A DNA stretch of 64,000 bases. Origin: an uncultured Hungatella sp. (lineage in GTDB: Bacteria > Bacillota > Clostridia > Lachnospirales > Lachnospiraceae). The notes under the pieces are model-generated. The model saw only the letters and a list, made by a program, of their open reading frames with translations. It was not told the origin of the DNA and searched no databases. This document shows, one piece after another, positions 37,111-47,235 of this stretch (positions are counted from its first letter, which is position 1; each line of letters starts with the position of its first letter). The position numbers and the translations under genes were made by a program. Where the stretch lies: positions 121,603-185,602 of the forward strand of contig CAJUEJ010000006.1 of assembly GCA_910585435.1 (NCBI GenBank), read 5' to 3'.

Positions 37111-37962
37111 TTACTTCATGTAAAGAACCCTCTCTCCAAGGGCCGGTATATGCCACCTGGCCGCCGGGTTCTGCTCCATCAGTTCGCCTGCAAAAATCAG
37201 GGGATCGATGGTGTTCCCTTCTATCATGTCAAAATGGGTGGGAATGGTTAAATCTGCCTTCAGGATACATGCCAGGGCAGCCGCCTCCACATAGGAAATA
37301 TTTCCGATGCAGTCCCGCTTTGTCCGGAAATAATCGCCGCCGTTGATGGGAGGGAAAAACAGATGGGGGGCAGGCAGCTGTCTTAAATCCTCCAGCAGAG
37401 AATCTGTCAGATACGTATCTCCCAGATGCAGAAGATGGATCCCTCCCATGGCAACCAGGTAGCAGAGTGCAGTATCCTTCCCGTCCTCATCCGTCCTGTG
37501 TTCCGGATGGGCGGCAGAAACCGGTAAAACAGTGATGCCAGGCAGATCCATCCGCCGGCCGACCTGGGCCGTAAGGATCCTCTCCCGGCCGATTCCCGCC
37601 TCTGTCAGCGTCTTCTCCCATGCTCCGGGAACGATAAACCGTGTGCTGCTGTCAGAGCGTGCAATTCCGGACAGCGTCTCCACAGCCAGATGATCTATAT
37701 GCCCATGCGTACACAAAACATAATCCCCTCTCACCAGCTCCGGCGAAAAAGGCGCAGGATACAGCCGCCTTGAGCTCCCTTGTTCATCTCTTATGTCGTT
37801 TAGTACAGGGTCAATATACACGGTAACCTGTTCCTTCCACACAAACCCGCACTGCCCCAGATTCCAAAAGGCCAGTGTTCCTTTTGGTACCTTTGTATCT
37901 GCTATCTCTTCTGCCAGCTCACTGCCCTGGCGGTACCAGGTTCTTTCTCTTATGTTTCCCAT
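37111..37962 (-). CDS. MBL-fold hydrolase, UlaG-like
   Basis: 283 residues of the metallo-beta-lactamase fold. The metal site is CTHGHIDHLA (HxHxDH, about 85-94), with further ligands AAHPEHRT, LHLGDTYLTD and PTHFDM. GTLAFWNLGQCGFVWK near the N-terminus and FFPPINGGDYF are typical of the UlaG/L-ascorbate-6-phosphate lactonase branch. Probably opens a sugar-acid lactone in the cytoplasm; the substrate is not certain. The start at 37962 follows AAAGGAG by about 10 bases; the frame is open to 38010. Confidence 0.82.
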   Translation of the reverse strand: MGNIRERTWYRQGSELAEEIADTKVPKGTLAFWNLGQCGFVWKEQVTVYIDPVLNDIRDEQGSSRRLYPAPFSPELVRGDYVLCTHGHIDHLAVETLSGIARSDSSTRFIVPGAWEKTLTEAGIGRERILTAQVGRRMDLPGITVLPVSAAHPEHRTDEDGKDTALCYLVAMGGIHLLHLGDTYLTDSLLEDLRQLPAPHLFFPPINGGDYFRTKRDCIGNISYVEAAALACILKADLTIPTHFDMIEGNTIDPLIFAGELMEQNPAARWHIPALGERVLYMK

Positions 37963-38028
37963 GGCACAACGCTCCTTTCCCATCTTCCCACACGGTAAAC
38001 TTGCATTCAATCTTTGATGTCGCCTCTC

Positions 38029-38775
38029 TTATGCTTCCTTCACAAATACATATTTCCCATTGTCAGACAAATCCCTGGAATATGTAAAGCCCAGCCCTGT
38101 AAACTCCTTAATGCGGTCCGTATCCCCAATACGGTTCTCAGCCAGGAAACGCACCATCTCGCCTCTGGCCATCTTCGCCAGAGTCCCTTTCTGCCTTACC
38201 TTCCCGTCTGCCAATTCCCCGAACTCAATGGTAATCCATCTGTCCTTCTGCCCGATATACGTTTCGATACACCGGGAATATTCCTTTGATGCCAGATTGA
38301 CAATCGTCCTGTCATCATCTAAAAGACCTTTATACAACCGGTCTCCCCAGAACTCATACAGATCCTTACACTTGCCTGCCGGCAGCTTGGCCTGCATCTC
38401 CAGGCGGTAAGGCGTTACTCCGTCAAAGGGCCTTAAAAGGCCATAGAAGCCTGATAAAATACGAAGATGCTCCTTCACATAAGAAAGAGCATCCTCTGTA
38501 AATACCCTCGGCGCCATATGCTGATACTGCAGCCCCTCATATGCCATAATCGCCGGTGTCAGAACTCTCTCCAAATCCATATCCTGAAAGCGTTTATAAT
38601 TCAGCTCTGCCAGCTTATCATTGCATTTCCACAATGCCTTGGCATCCTCCAGGGACAAAGACCGGATTTTACTCATAAGGGTCTTTGTATCAGCCATAAA
38701 CTCCGGCAAATCACAAATCTGAAACGTATCTGTATCTGTATTCATTTTTTTGGCGGGTGAAATAATAATCTTCAT
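38029..38775 (-). CDS. yaaA: peroxide stress protein YaaA
   Basis: 248 residues, standard length for YaaA (DUF328). Begins MKIIISPAKKMN, with PAIMAYEGLQYQHM, LRILSGFYGLLRPFDGVTPYRLEM and NLASKEYS, all diagnostic. In E. coli YaaA lowers free iron and limits peroxide damage to DNA; it acts in the cytoplasm. AGGAG precedes the ATG. Stands alone on its strand. Confidence 0.95.
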   Translation of the reverse strand: MKIIISPAKKMNTDTDTFQICDLPEFMADTKTLMSKIRSLSLEDAKALWKCNDKLAELNYKRFQDMDLERVLTPAIMAYEGLQYQHMAPRVFTEDALSYVKEHLRILSGFYGLLRPFDGVTPYRLEMQAKLPAGKCKDLYEFWGDRLYKGLLDDDRTIVNLASKEYSRCIETYIGQKDRWITIEFGELADGKVRQKGTLAKMARGEMVRFLAENRIGDTDRIKEFTGLGFTYSRDLSDNGKYVFVKEA

Positions 38776-38885
38776 GTCAACACTGCTCCTGCTGCCTTTT
38801 AAGGTATCTTTTTTGCCATCATTATAGCCTGAAACTCATGATTTCGCAACAGCCTGACGCCCCGCCTTATTGCTTTTATTTGCCT

Positions 38886-40907
38886 CTATTTTGCCTGCTC
38901 CAGACACGCCTTTACAGCCTCTTTGATTCTCCCGCTGGTTAAGGTGGCGCCTGTCACACCGTCTACATCCGGGCTGTTCTGCTCCACAATCGCTGCCGGT
39001 ACCTTCTCCAGAGCAGGAGCCGCAATATTTTCCGTCTCATGATTGCTCAACACAGTCACTTCCGCAATTTTCCCATCTGCCACAGCCACCTGTACAGTCA
39101 TGTCACCGTTCTGTCCGTCTACAGTAGCTTCATAGATTCCGTCTTTGATACCGCTCATATCATAGCTTTCCTCTGCAGCTTCTTCCTTCTCAAACAAAGC
39201 CTTATCAAGAACAAAGGAAGCCTCCTCTACTGCCGGCCCCTCTGCCAGCTCCAGATTCATCACATTCCGCCCGGAAATCCGTCCGAATACCACCGGCCCC
39301 ATGACGCCGGTACCGCCGGATACGAATTTGCCCCAGATACCGCCTACTACCTCGCCTGCCGCATACAATCCGGGAATGGCATCTCCATTTTCATCCACAA
39401 CCTGCATGTCGTTGTTTACCGTGACACCACCCAGGGTCATTACCACCAGCGCTTTAATGGGAACCGCATAGTAGATATCTCCTTCAATCTTGTTGACTGC
39501 CACGCTGTAAGCCGTCAGTGTCCCGCCAAAATCACGGCCGAACTCATCTGTACCGCCTGCCTCCACCGCGGCATTGTAGGCCTCTACCGTCTCCTCAAGC
39601 GCATCTGCCGGAACGCCGATGATTTCTGCCAGCTCCCCAAGAGAGCCTGCGGACTGAATCAGCTTATGTCCCATGCCGTCTTCCGGCTCATAATAATAGT
39701 CCCACATAAACGCGGCATTGGCAGCCTTTAAATCCTCTATAATCTTATCTGTAAAAATATTATACTGAACCGCATCCGTCTGCTCCTCCAGGGCAGTTTC
39801 CCTGGGAACTACCTCATCCAGAGTTTCGTTGATAAACCGCTTTCCTTCCTGATTTACATAGATGCCGCCGGCTTTCCACATATACACGTCGCCGATGGCT
39901 CCCTTTCCCTGGCTGTACTCCAGGCCCATGGGGAAGGTGGGGATATAGGACAGCTTCTCCTGATCCACCGCCGCACCGACCGTCTGCATAATGCGGATTC
40001 CCTTGCCGTCCGCACTGTCCGCGCCGCCTACCAGATACTTGTCACCGTGCTTGGCATATTCACCCATCATCCTGGGATTGCCGGAATAGCCGCCTGTAGC
40101 CATGATAATGCCCTTTTTGGCCTGATAGCACACCGACTTTTTGCTGTCGCTGTTGTATCCCACAGCTGTCAGGACCTGCCCTTTTTCATTGCCCAGAAGC
40201 TCTGTCACCTCAGTATAATAATCAATGGTTATGTTCTTATATCCGGCAATCTCTTTATCCAGAATCTCATGGACAGCTGATTTGTAATTAGCCGGATCCA
40301 TGGCCCTGGGTTTATAGGTTCTCTGAATGGAATACAGCTGATGTTCCGGGGCAAAAACACTCTTTAAACCGTTCTGCTCGGAAAATGTATACTCGCTGAG
40401 CCCATGATCCCACAGCCACTCGATGGCATCCACATCCTCATCCACATAGATCTCTATCAGCTCCCTGTCCCCGAGCCCGGCTCCGTTGGACAGAATATCC
40501 TCTATATAGGACTCTTTTGTATCCTTAATCCCGTCCAGCTCCTGAATAATGGTCTCAGCTCCGGACATGGATCCGCTGGTGAAATTTAAAGAGCCTCCTG
40601 TTTTTCCAAGCTTCTCCACCACAATAATGCTTTCTGCGCCCTCGTCTGCAGCGGCAATGGCAGCGGACAGGCCGGCTCCTCCTGCCCCCACAATAACCAC
40701 ATCTGCCTCTTTTACCTCATCATAATCTGCTTTGTCTTCCCCGGCTTCCTTCCCGTCTTCTGCCTCAGTTTCCTTCTCTGCTGCCGTCGTCTGCTCTGCC
40801 TTGGCCGTTTCAGAAGGCCGGCTGGCCGGCTGACTTCCTTTTCCCGACGAACATCCCGCCAGAATCACCGCCGCCGCCATAAGCAGCACCGTAACTTTTT
40901 TCCTCAT
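38886..40907 (-). CDS. extracellular FAD/FMN-dependent reductase lipoprotein (fumarate/urocanate reductase-like)
   Basis: 673 residues. Lipoprotein signal with lipobox ILAGC (Cys19), a Glu/Ala-rich linker to about 65, then an FAD_binding_2 domain with VVIVGAGGAGLSAA (GAGGAG at 74-79) and, near 575, YAAGEVVGGIWG. The C-terminal ~75 residues are an FMN_bind domain with the flavinylation motif DGVTGATLTS, where an ApbE-type transferase attaches FMN to threonine. Such proteins reduce an external electron acceptor using electrons from the membrane. The start at 40907 follows GGGAGGAG. Divergent from a broken AraC gene. Confidence 0.9.
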   Translation of the reverse strand: MRKKVTVLLMAAAVILAGCSSGKGSQPASRPSETAKAEQTTAAEKETEAEDGKEAGEDKADYDEVKEADVVIVGAGGAGLSAAIAAADEGAESIIVVEKLGKTGGSLNFTSGSMSGAETIIQELDGIKDTKESYIEDILSNGAGLGDRELIEIYVDEDVDAIEWLWDHGLSEYTFSEQNGLKSVFAPEHQLYSIQRTYKPRAMDPANYKSAVHEILDKEIAGYKNITIDYYTEVTELLGNEKGQVLTAVGYNSDSKKSVCYQAKKGIIMATGGYSGNPRMMGEYAKHGDKYLVGGADSADGKGIRIMQTVGAAVDQEKLSYIPTFPMGLEYSQGKGAIGDVYMWKAGGIYVNQEGKRFINETLDEVVPRETALEEQTDAVQYNIFTDKIIEDLKAANAAFMWDYYYEPEDGMGHKLIQSAGSLGELAEIIGVPADALEETVEAYNAAVEAGGTDEFGRDFGGTLTAYSVAVNKIEGDIYYAVPIKALVVMTLGGVTVNNDMQVVDENGDAIPGLYAAGEVVGGIWGKFVSGGTGVMGPVVFGRISGRNVMNLELAEGPAVEEASFVLDKALFEKEEAAEESYDMSGIKDGIYEATVDGQNGDMTVQVAVADGKIAEVTVLSNHETENIAAPALEKVPAAIVEQNSPDVDGVTGATLTSGRIKEAVKACLEQAK

Positions 40908-41026
40908 ACAAGTATCTCCTCCCACTATTGTTTTGTTTCTTTTGTTGCTTTTATTATATCGGTATAGTAAAATAAAAACATACATTTTTCCGTACAAACC
41001 ATATTAAAATCAGGAGAAAACATTTC

Positions 41027-41889
41027 ATGCTGTACAATTTCAACAACCTGCCGCCTATACCGGAAGACTCCCTGTCCAAAGAACTAAAAAAATATCAGCT
41101 GTCTCTGGTGTCATTCGGACAGTTTAAATCCTCAAAAACCCGTTCGGTCAGCAATACCGCCCTGCCCTACCACCGGCTCATCTATATTACCGGCGCCTCC
41201 ATCCGTTATCAGATCTACGATTCCGCCATGCTGTTAGAAAAGGGGACGTGCTCTACACTCCCCCCAATACTATCTACAGCGCCGCCTGCGTGGATGAGGA
41301 CAGGGTGCCGGCATTTCTTTATCTGTATTTTGAAGTGCTTCCTCACTACGAAGAGCAGCCATTTATCCACCTGATGGAAACGTCCCTTAAAATCCGTGTT
41401 TTCCATGCCCTGGAATCTCCTGTGGAATTTTATTTCCATACTATCGCCGAAGAATATGAAAACAAACGGCCTGGATATTACCATAAAATCCACAGCTATC
41501 TTATGCTTCTTGTTATGGAGCTGCTTCGGAGGAAAGATTTTTCTAAAGACCGGCAGCTTACCCCTGTCTCCGGATCCAATATAAACCTTATCTTAAACAA
41601 GGCCACCAGCTACATTGCCGCCAATATCCGGGAACCTCTGCGGATTTCCCACATAAGCCATATCTGCGGCGTCAGCGAAAGCGGCCTGTACAAAATCTTC
41701 TCCTCCGTCCTGGGCATATCTCCCAAAGAATATGTTCAGGACTGCAAGATGAAATATGCATCCAGGCTTCTTCGGGAAACCAACATGACGGTTACCCAGG
41801 TGGCAAGAGAGATGGGCTTTGCAAATCCCAATCATTTCTCCAACGCATTTTTTAAGGTTACAGGAAAACGGCCTTCTTCCTTTAAATAA
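41027..41889 (+). pseudogene. AraC-family regulator with one-base frameshift
   Basis: Two overlapping frames form one AraC protein of about 287 residues. The first runs from ATG 41027 (after AGGAG) to LLEKG; the second continues DVLYTPPNT through the cupin and the C-terminal HTH (SHICGVSESGLYKIFSSVLG, GFANPNHFSNAFFKVTG). Adding one G to the G4 tract at 41242-41245 restores the expected LEKGDVLYTPPN and makes the length 864 bases. This is either a real mutation, phase-variable slippage or a sequencing error. Divergent from the FAD/FMN reductase, which it probably controlled. Confidence 0.85.
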
Positions 41890-41902
41890 GGCTGCTCCAC
41901 TG

Positions 41903-42547
41903 TCACTTCCTCACCCGGGGCAGGTTCCACCGGTAATGGGCCGCCAGAAAACGAATCCCAACCACCAGCGCGGATGACACAACCATAGCCGGAATCTGTC
42001 CGAATGCCCGGTATATCCAGACACAGCTTATGGCTCCGGCCACAGATGCGCAGGCATAAATATGTTTTACGAAAATGTAGGGCGGCACCCCTGCCATCAT
42101 ATCCCGCAGAAGGCCTCCTCCCACCCCCGTCAGCGTACCTAAAAAGGTGAGAAGAAATGTATTCTCCAGATATCCGGCGGCAATGCCGGTGGTAACCCCT
42201 ACCACAGTAAAGATCCCCAGGCCCACCGCGTCCATAACCATCATGGCCTTCTCATACACCGCCCCTACCCTGCCCTGAAGCAGATTTCTCTTAAAATACA
42301 GAATCAGGAATACAAGAAGAGAAGTGACAATAGCGATTAACACATAGACAGGCCGTATCAAAGCCCCCGGCACATTCCCCAGAATCACATCCCTTGTCAT
42401 GCCTCCGCCCACAGCAGTAACCACTCCCAGCACACACACTCCGAAAATATCCATGCCGCGGTTGATGCCTGCCATAGCGCCGGATGCCGCAAAGGCGATA
42501 GTTCCGGCCAGCTCCATGCAGAATACAATAAGCCCCTGAATATCCAT
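41903..42547 (-). CDS. TRIC/UPF0126-family cation channel protein (YadS-like)
   Basis: 214 residues, seven hydrophobic segments in two repeats. Each repeat has the glycine-rich signature: VTAVGGGMTRDVILGNVP (about 43-60) and LTGVGGGLLRDMMAGVPP (about 140-157). Prokaryotic TRIC homologs form trimeric K+-permeable channels. The start at 42547 follows GGGAGAGG. It is 82 bases downstream of the GPH transporter gene on the same strand. Confidence 0.9.
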   Translation of the reverse strand: MDIQGLIVFCMELAGTIAFAASGAMAGINRGMDIFGVCVLGVVTAVGGGMTRDVILGNVPGALIRPVYVLIAIVTSLLVFLILYFKRNLLQGRVGAVYEKAMMVMDAVGLGIFTVVGVTTGIAAGYLENTFLLTFLGTLTGVGGGLLRDMMAGVPPYIFVKHIYACASVAGAISCVWIYRAFGQIPAMVVSSALVVGIRFLAAHYRWNLPRVRK

Positions 42548-42629
42548 ATCCTCTCCCTGTTCCTTAAAATTTTTATCCTGTTTGCACCTCCTATTATACC
42601 TGACACTGTCTGTTTTCCACAAGTCCTTT

Positions 42630-43988
42630 TTATCTCTCCTGCTTAATCTTCTCGTTGGCCCCTTCCACATTCATCCTGGAAAGCACCAGCAAAATAATCA
42701 CATCAATTACCAGGGGAATCCACAGATACATAATATGCAGCATGTCAATACAGGAGTCCGGCTGAACCGCCAGCCTGCCGTCAAACTTGCTGAACTCCAG
42801 CAGCCATCCGGCGATGGCAGTGCCAAGCCCGCCGCCAATCTTTACGCCCAGGGAAGTACAGGAATACATGGTACCGTCCACCCTCTTTCCCTTTGTCAGA
42901 AACGTATACTCGGAGCAGGATGCGATGACCGCATTCATATCCCCCTGCCACGGCCCCTGTCCCAGAGCGGCGAGAGCAGTAAAGAGAAGCATAAGTGGCA
43001 CGCTTCCTAAGTAGCCTGCAAGCACCACCAGGGCCCTTCCGATTACGGCGATAATATACCCTCTCACATTCAGCTTGTACATGCCTTTCCATTTTCCCAC
43101 AAGGGCAGGGGTGAAGATCAGCGCGATAATCAAAGGGATATTGATTGCCCATGAGAATACCCCGTACAGGTTTTCATTTTTCAGCACGTATGTCATGTAG
43201 TAGATGCCGGAGTTGATCATAGCCCCATAAAGCTGTTGCAGAATATAGACTCCGCAAATCATCAGATAGAATTTATTTGCAACAAGAAGTTTAAATGCCT
43301 CCGCCAGTCCGTACTTTTCTTCCTCTTTCTTTGTCTCCTCCCCTTCTCTTAGCTCTTCCTCCGAAAGCTCCTTTACAGAAAGGGCGGAAACCGTATTGAT
43401 AACCAGGCCGATGACCGCGTAGATGATGGCCACCGTCCTCCAGGCCCCCGCTCCGCCTCCCAGCCCGGCCACGAAACCGATGGTAACCGATTGGATGAGA
43501 AGGCTGGTGGCAAATGCAAAAATGAATCTGTAGGATCCCATCTGCACCCTCTCCTTGCTGTTTTTCGTCACCAGGGAGGTAAGGGCCGAATAAGCGATGT
43601 TATTTGCCGTGTAAAATACGCCGTTTAACAATGTGTAGGCAATGAAAAACCATGTGTATTGGGCTGTGGCGCCCCAGCCTACAGGCACCGCGAAGATGGC
43701 CGCCAGGGTGATGGCACAGCCGATATAGCCGTACAGCATCCAGGGCCTGGCTTTTCCAAGTTTTGAATGCGTCTTGTCTATCATGGCTCCAAAGAAAATA
43801 TCTGTAAAACCATCAAACAATTTTGAAACCGCAATCAATGTACCTACAATACCGGCTGACAGGCCAATGGTGTTGGTCAGATAAATCATAACAAAGGATG
43901 ACAGGAATGCATATACCACATTGCCTGCAATATCTCCGGAACCGTATCCCACTTTGTTATACCACTTTAAATATGTTCTCTCTTCCAT
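42630..43988 (-). CDS. GPH-family (glycoside-pentoside-hexuronide) cation symporter
   Basis: 452 residues with 12 membrane segments, MFS fold. YGSGDIAGNVVYAFLSSFVM and DIFFGAMIDKTHSKLGKARPWML are highly typical of clostridial GPH transporters that import sugars with Na+ or H+. Its start lies eight bases after the beta-galactosidase stop, so the two form an operon; the substrate is probably lactose or another beta-galactoside. AGGAGGAG precedes the ATG. Confidence 0.93.
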   Translation of the reverse strand: MEERTYLKWYNKVGYGSGDIAGNVVYAFLSSFVMIYLTNTIGLSAGIVGTLIAVSKLFDGFTDIFFGAMIDKTHSKLGKARPWMLYGYIGCAITLAAIFAVPVGWGATAQYTWFFIAYTLLNGVFYTANNIAYSALTSLVTKNSKERVQMGSYRFIFAFATSLLIQSVTIGFVAGLGGGAGAWRTVAIIYAVIGLVINTVSALSVKELSEEELREGEETKKEEEKYGLAEAFKLLVANKFYLMICGVYILQQLYGAMINSGIYYMTYVLKNENLYGVFSWAINIPLIIALIFTPALVGKWKGMYKLNVRGYIIAVIGRALVVLAGYLGSVPLMLLFTALAALGQGPWQGDMNAVIASCSEYTFLTKGKRVDGTMYSCTSLGVKIGGGLGTAIAGWLLEFSKFDGRLAVQPDSCIDMLHIMYLWIPLVIDVIILLVLSRMNVEGANEKIKQER

Positions 43989-43995
43989 AAAACAC

Positions 43996-46900
43996 TCACT
44001 CCTCCTCTTTCACAAATGGTATTAGCTGAATCTCAAAAGAAAATTCTGTATCGTCAAACCGATATCTGTTTATCACCTCAGGCCCGCAGCTGTTGGATCC
44101 AATCCCGTTTAGCTTGTAATCCAGACATAACACGGTGCTGCCTGACTCCTCAAGTTCAAAGCTGTGTGCTTTCGCTTCCAGCTCCTCCTGGGTGTACACA
44201 GACGCATTGAAGGAAAATCTCTGCCCGGACACCGCCAGAAGCCCAAACTGCCTGTCGCCAAGCTCCACATAGTCACAGTCAAAATGACTTCCGTTTTCCT
44301 GGGGATGGAGATAATCCTCATGAAGCTCCCTGACTTTGGCATGATACAGTCCGTGGCTGGCTGCCCTGTGTTTGTCACAGTAGCTTTCCGTCGGCCCGCA
44401 GCCGTAATAAGAAACCTGCTCCATCTGCTGTGGAAGGAATAAGCGCACTCCAAATCTGGGCAAATCTGGAAACTCTTTATTTTTTACCACATCCATCCTC
44501 AGGCCAATACCGCCACAGCTGTCAATGGTCCAGATCGCCTTCACATCCAGTATCCTCTGAACGGACGCTGCTGAGACAGACATTGTGCTGGAAATCACCA
44601 CCTCATCCCCGGACTGGCTCACCAGAGTGTAGTATGCCCTGGCACAGGCCTCATGATAATGGGCCTTCTTCCACTCCAGCTTTGCGTACATATCATTGTC
44701 AGTGGGCGCCCTCCAGATATTTATTTCCCCAGGTCTGTCCAGATACTCCCTGCCTCTGTAGCTTATGCGTTCCGGCAGACCATTTTTCTTGCTGTACACA
44801 TAGGTAAACTGCCTCCCCGTCACAATCACCTGACTGTCCGTCTCTGTCACATGAAGCGCCGCATCTTCCTCTGTCTTCCGGTTCATCCATCTGACAGCAG
44901 TCTGATTCCTCCCGTCTTCATTTTCCAGAAGGATCTCATCAAAGCCAAGAATATGTCCTCTGGGAACCAGGGGGGACTGGTTTAAAAGCCTGTATGTAAC
45001 CTTTAAATACGCCCGGCCGGCCTTTGGCACCGTCCCGTGGAATTTTATAGCTGTTTCCCCGTGGGGAGACAGGGAAAATGCCGGAATATCCCCGGAATCC
45101 ACACAGATGCCATCACAGGTTACATCATAGGTTACAGCTGCGTAGTCCCTCAGATCCGTAAAATCCAGATAATTGTGAAATCTGATTTCCTGTGTCTTTT
45201 GGTCATAGGAAACCACCCTGGCCGGACGGTGTACATTTTTATATTCCAGCAGCCCTGTATGAGGCCTGCGATCCGGATATACCAACCCGTCCATACAGAA
45301 ATTTCCGTCATGAACCGTCTCACCGAAATCCCCACCGTAGAGATATCTTGCCTTCCCGTTTTCCGCCTTCCCTGCATACACCCCGTGATCACACCACTCC
45401 CACACAAATCCGCCACACATGCTGTCGTTTTCATGGATCAATCTAAAATAATCCTCAAAATCCCCGGGGCCGTTTCCCATGGAATGGCAGTATTCCACCA
45501 GAAGGAAAGGCTTGCTGCCGTCCTTCTCAAAATATTCTTCTATCTCTTCTAAAGCAGGGTACATCCTGCTGTACAGATCCAGGTGGGAATAATCATAGGT
45601 TACATCATAGTTTCGGTATCTTGCACTTTCATAGTGTGTGATCCTTTCCGGATCATATTCCTTCGTCCACGCAAGCGCCTTCTCAAAATTACATCCGTAT
45701 GCACTTTCATTTCCCATGGACCATATAAGTATGCTGGGACGGTTCTTATCCCGTTTTACCATCAGCTGCACACGATCCAGAATCGCTTCCTCCCAGGCGG
45801 GATTGTCTGCGATCTGCTCATTCCATTTTTTGAACCGGTTGTAATCCGTATCCTCCCTGTAATACAGCATATAGGGCCCGTGCGCCTCTATATCCGCCTC
45901 ATCTATGACCATAAACCCATACTTATCACACAGCTGGTAAAAATATGGTGCGTTGGGATAATGGCTGGAACGGATGGCATTGAAATTATGCTGCTTCATC
46001 ATGGCAAGGTCTTTCATTATCTGCTCCACGCCGGCTGTAAAGCCGGTAACCGGATCCGAGTCATGGCGGTTCACACCGTGAAGCTTTATCTTCTGACCGT
46101 TTAAGTACATGACCTTGTCTCGGATTTCAACAGTTCTGAAGCCCACATACTCTGTAATTGTCTCATATTCTGTCTCTATAACCAGTGTATACAAATTGGG
46201 ATTTTCCGCACTCCACAGTCTGGGACTCTCTATCTCCAGTGAAATGCTGCCTGACTTGACCTGTCCGGATGCCGCCATACGATTCTGCTGGTCGTAAACG
46301 GTGATTCTCGTATCAACCGGCTGGTCCATATAAGAAATGCTCAATGTAATTTCTGCCCTGTTCTCCCCCACAGCTGTGGCAACACGATAATCGCTTACAA
46401 ACTGCTTCGGCCTTTTCAACAGATAGACATCTCTGAAAATTCCGCTCATCCGGAATTTATCCTGATCCTCCAGATAGCTTCCGTCACACCATTTCATAAC
46501 CAGAACGGCAATGGTGTTCTTCCCCTCATTCAGTACAGAGGTAACGTCAAATTCACTTGTCCCATGGGATACCTGGCTGTATCCTATGTAAAAACCGTTG
46601 ATCCACAGGTAAAAACAGGAATCCACGCCCTCAAAATTCAGGTATGCTTTAGGCGCCCCTTCCTCTTTCTGATACTCAAATTCATGCAGATATGCGCCGC
46701 ATGGAATGTCCTGAGGAACGTAGGGCGGGTCAAAAGGAAATGGATAGCGGATATTGGTATACTGATGAGAATCATATCCGTCCATCTGCCACACCCCCGG
46801 AACATTAAGCCTGTGAAAGCCTGAGGCGTCATACCCGGGTTCGAAAAATTTGTCTTTCACATCATAGATACTGTCAAAATACCGAAACCTCCAGCTTCCG

Positions 46901-47043
46901 TTCAGAAACTGTATACGGTCGGACTTATCCCTGTTCTCCACCAGGTTATCCATCGGCTTGGAGGCCGGAATGTAGTAGGCCCTGGCCGGCATGGTCCCGT
47001 CATGCAGAACTCTCAGATTCTCGTAGTGCCTTGGCACAATCAT
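43996..47043 (-). CDS. lacZ: GH2 beta-galactosidase
   Basis: 1015 residues, the classical LacZ length and five-domain layout: jelly-roll binding domain (about 40-215), Ig-like domain, TIM barrel from about 320, second Ig-like domain and Bgal_small_N (about 745-1010). Acid/base E446 in WSMGNESAYG and nucleophile E517 in LLVEYCHSMGNGPG. No signal peptide, so it is cytoplasmic. Hydrolyses lactose or other beta-galactosides brought in by the GPH symporter encoded eight bases downstream. The start at 47043 follows AAAGGGGA; an ATG at 47070 was not chosen. Confidence 0.95.
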   Translation of the reverse strand: MIVPRHYENLRVLHDGTMPARAYYIPASKPMDNLVENRDKSDRIQFLNGSWRFRYFDSIYDVKDKFFEPGYDASGFHRLNVPGVWQMDGYDSHQYTNIRYPFPFDPPYVPQDIPCGAYLHEFEYQKEEGAPKAYLNFEGVDSCFYLWINGFYIGYSQVSHGTSEFDVTSVLNEGKNTIAVLVMKWCDGSYLEDQDKFRMSGIFRDVYLLKRPKQFVSDYRVATAVGENRAEITLSISYMDQPVDTRITVYDQQNRMAASGQVKSGSISLEIESPRLWSAENPNLYTLVIETEYETITEYVGFRTVEIRDKVMYLNGQKIKLHGVNRHDSDPVTGFTAGVEQIMKDLAMMKQHNFNAIRSSHYPNAPYFYQLCDKYGFMVIDEADIEAHGPYMLYYREDTDYNRFKKWNEQIADNPAWEEAILDRVQLMVKRDKNRPSILIWSMGNESAYGCNFEKALAWTKEYDPERITHYESARYRNYDVTYDYSHLDLYSRMYPALEEIEEYFEKDGSKPFLLVEYCHSMGNGPGDFEDYFRLIHENDSMCGGFVWEWCDHGVYAGKAENGKARYLYGGDFGETVHDGNFCMDGLVYPDRRPHTGLLEYKNVHRPARVVSYDQKTQEIRFHNYLDFTDLRDYAAVTYDVTCDGICVDSGDIPAFSLSPHGETAIKFHGTVPKAGRAYLKVTYRLLNQSPLVPRGHILGFDEILLENEDGRNQTAVRWMNRKTEEDAALHVTETDSQVIVTGRQFTYVYSKKNGLPERISYRGREYLDRPGEINIWRAPTDNDMYAKLEWKKAHYHEACARAYYTLVSQSGDEVVISSTMSVSAASVQRILDVKAIWTIDSCGGIGLRMDVVKNKEFPDLPRFGVRLFLPQQMEQVSYYGCGPTESYCDKHRAASHGLYHAKVRELHEDYLHPQENGSHFDCDYVELGDRQFGLLAVSGQRFSFNASVYTQEELEAKAHSFELEESGSTVLCLDYKLNGIGSNSCGPEVINRYRFDDTEFSFEIQLIPFVKEEE

Positions 47044-47158
47044 GTCTGAATCCCCTTTCTTAATATACATTTTTTTGTTTTGCTTTACTTTGCTTCTGAT
47101 TCCCCACAGAAGCTATCCTTGCTTACCCCTTGAATTTTATGGGTTTATTTTACATTTT

Positions 47159-47179
47159 TTTATGGTATAAGTCCATAAA
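47159..47179. promoter_or_regulatory. palindromic operator candidate between lacZ and AraC gene
   Basis: TTTATGG (47159-47165) and CCATAAA (47173-47179) form a perfect 7-bp inverted repeat around TATAAGT, in the 192-base divergent region. It is a plausible binding site for the adjacent AraC protein. Confidence 0.45.
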
Positions 47180-47184
47180 TAGGA

Positions 47185-47214
47185 TTAGACAAAACATGTA
47201 CAAAATGATACAAT
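47185..47214 (+). promoter_or_regulatory. promoter of the AraC gene
   Basis: TTAGAC (47185-47190), an 18-bp spacer and TACAAT (47209-47214) lead to an AAGGAGG site at 47221-47227. Confidence 0.45.
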
Positions 47215-47235
47215 GTTACAAAGGAGGTGCTTTGC

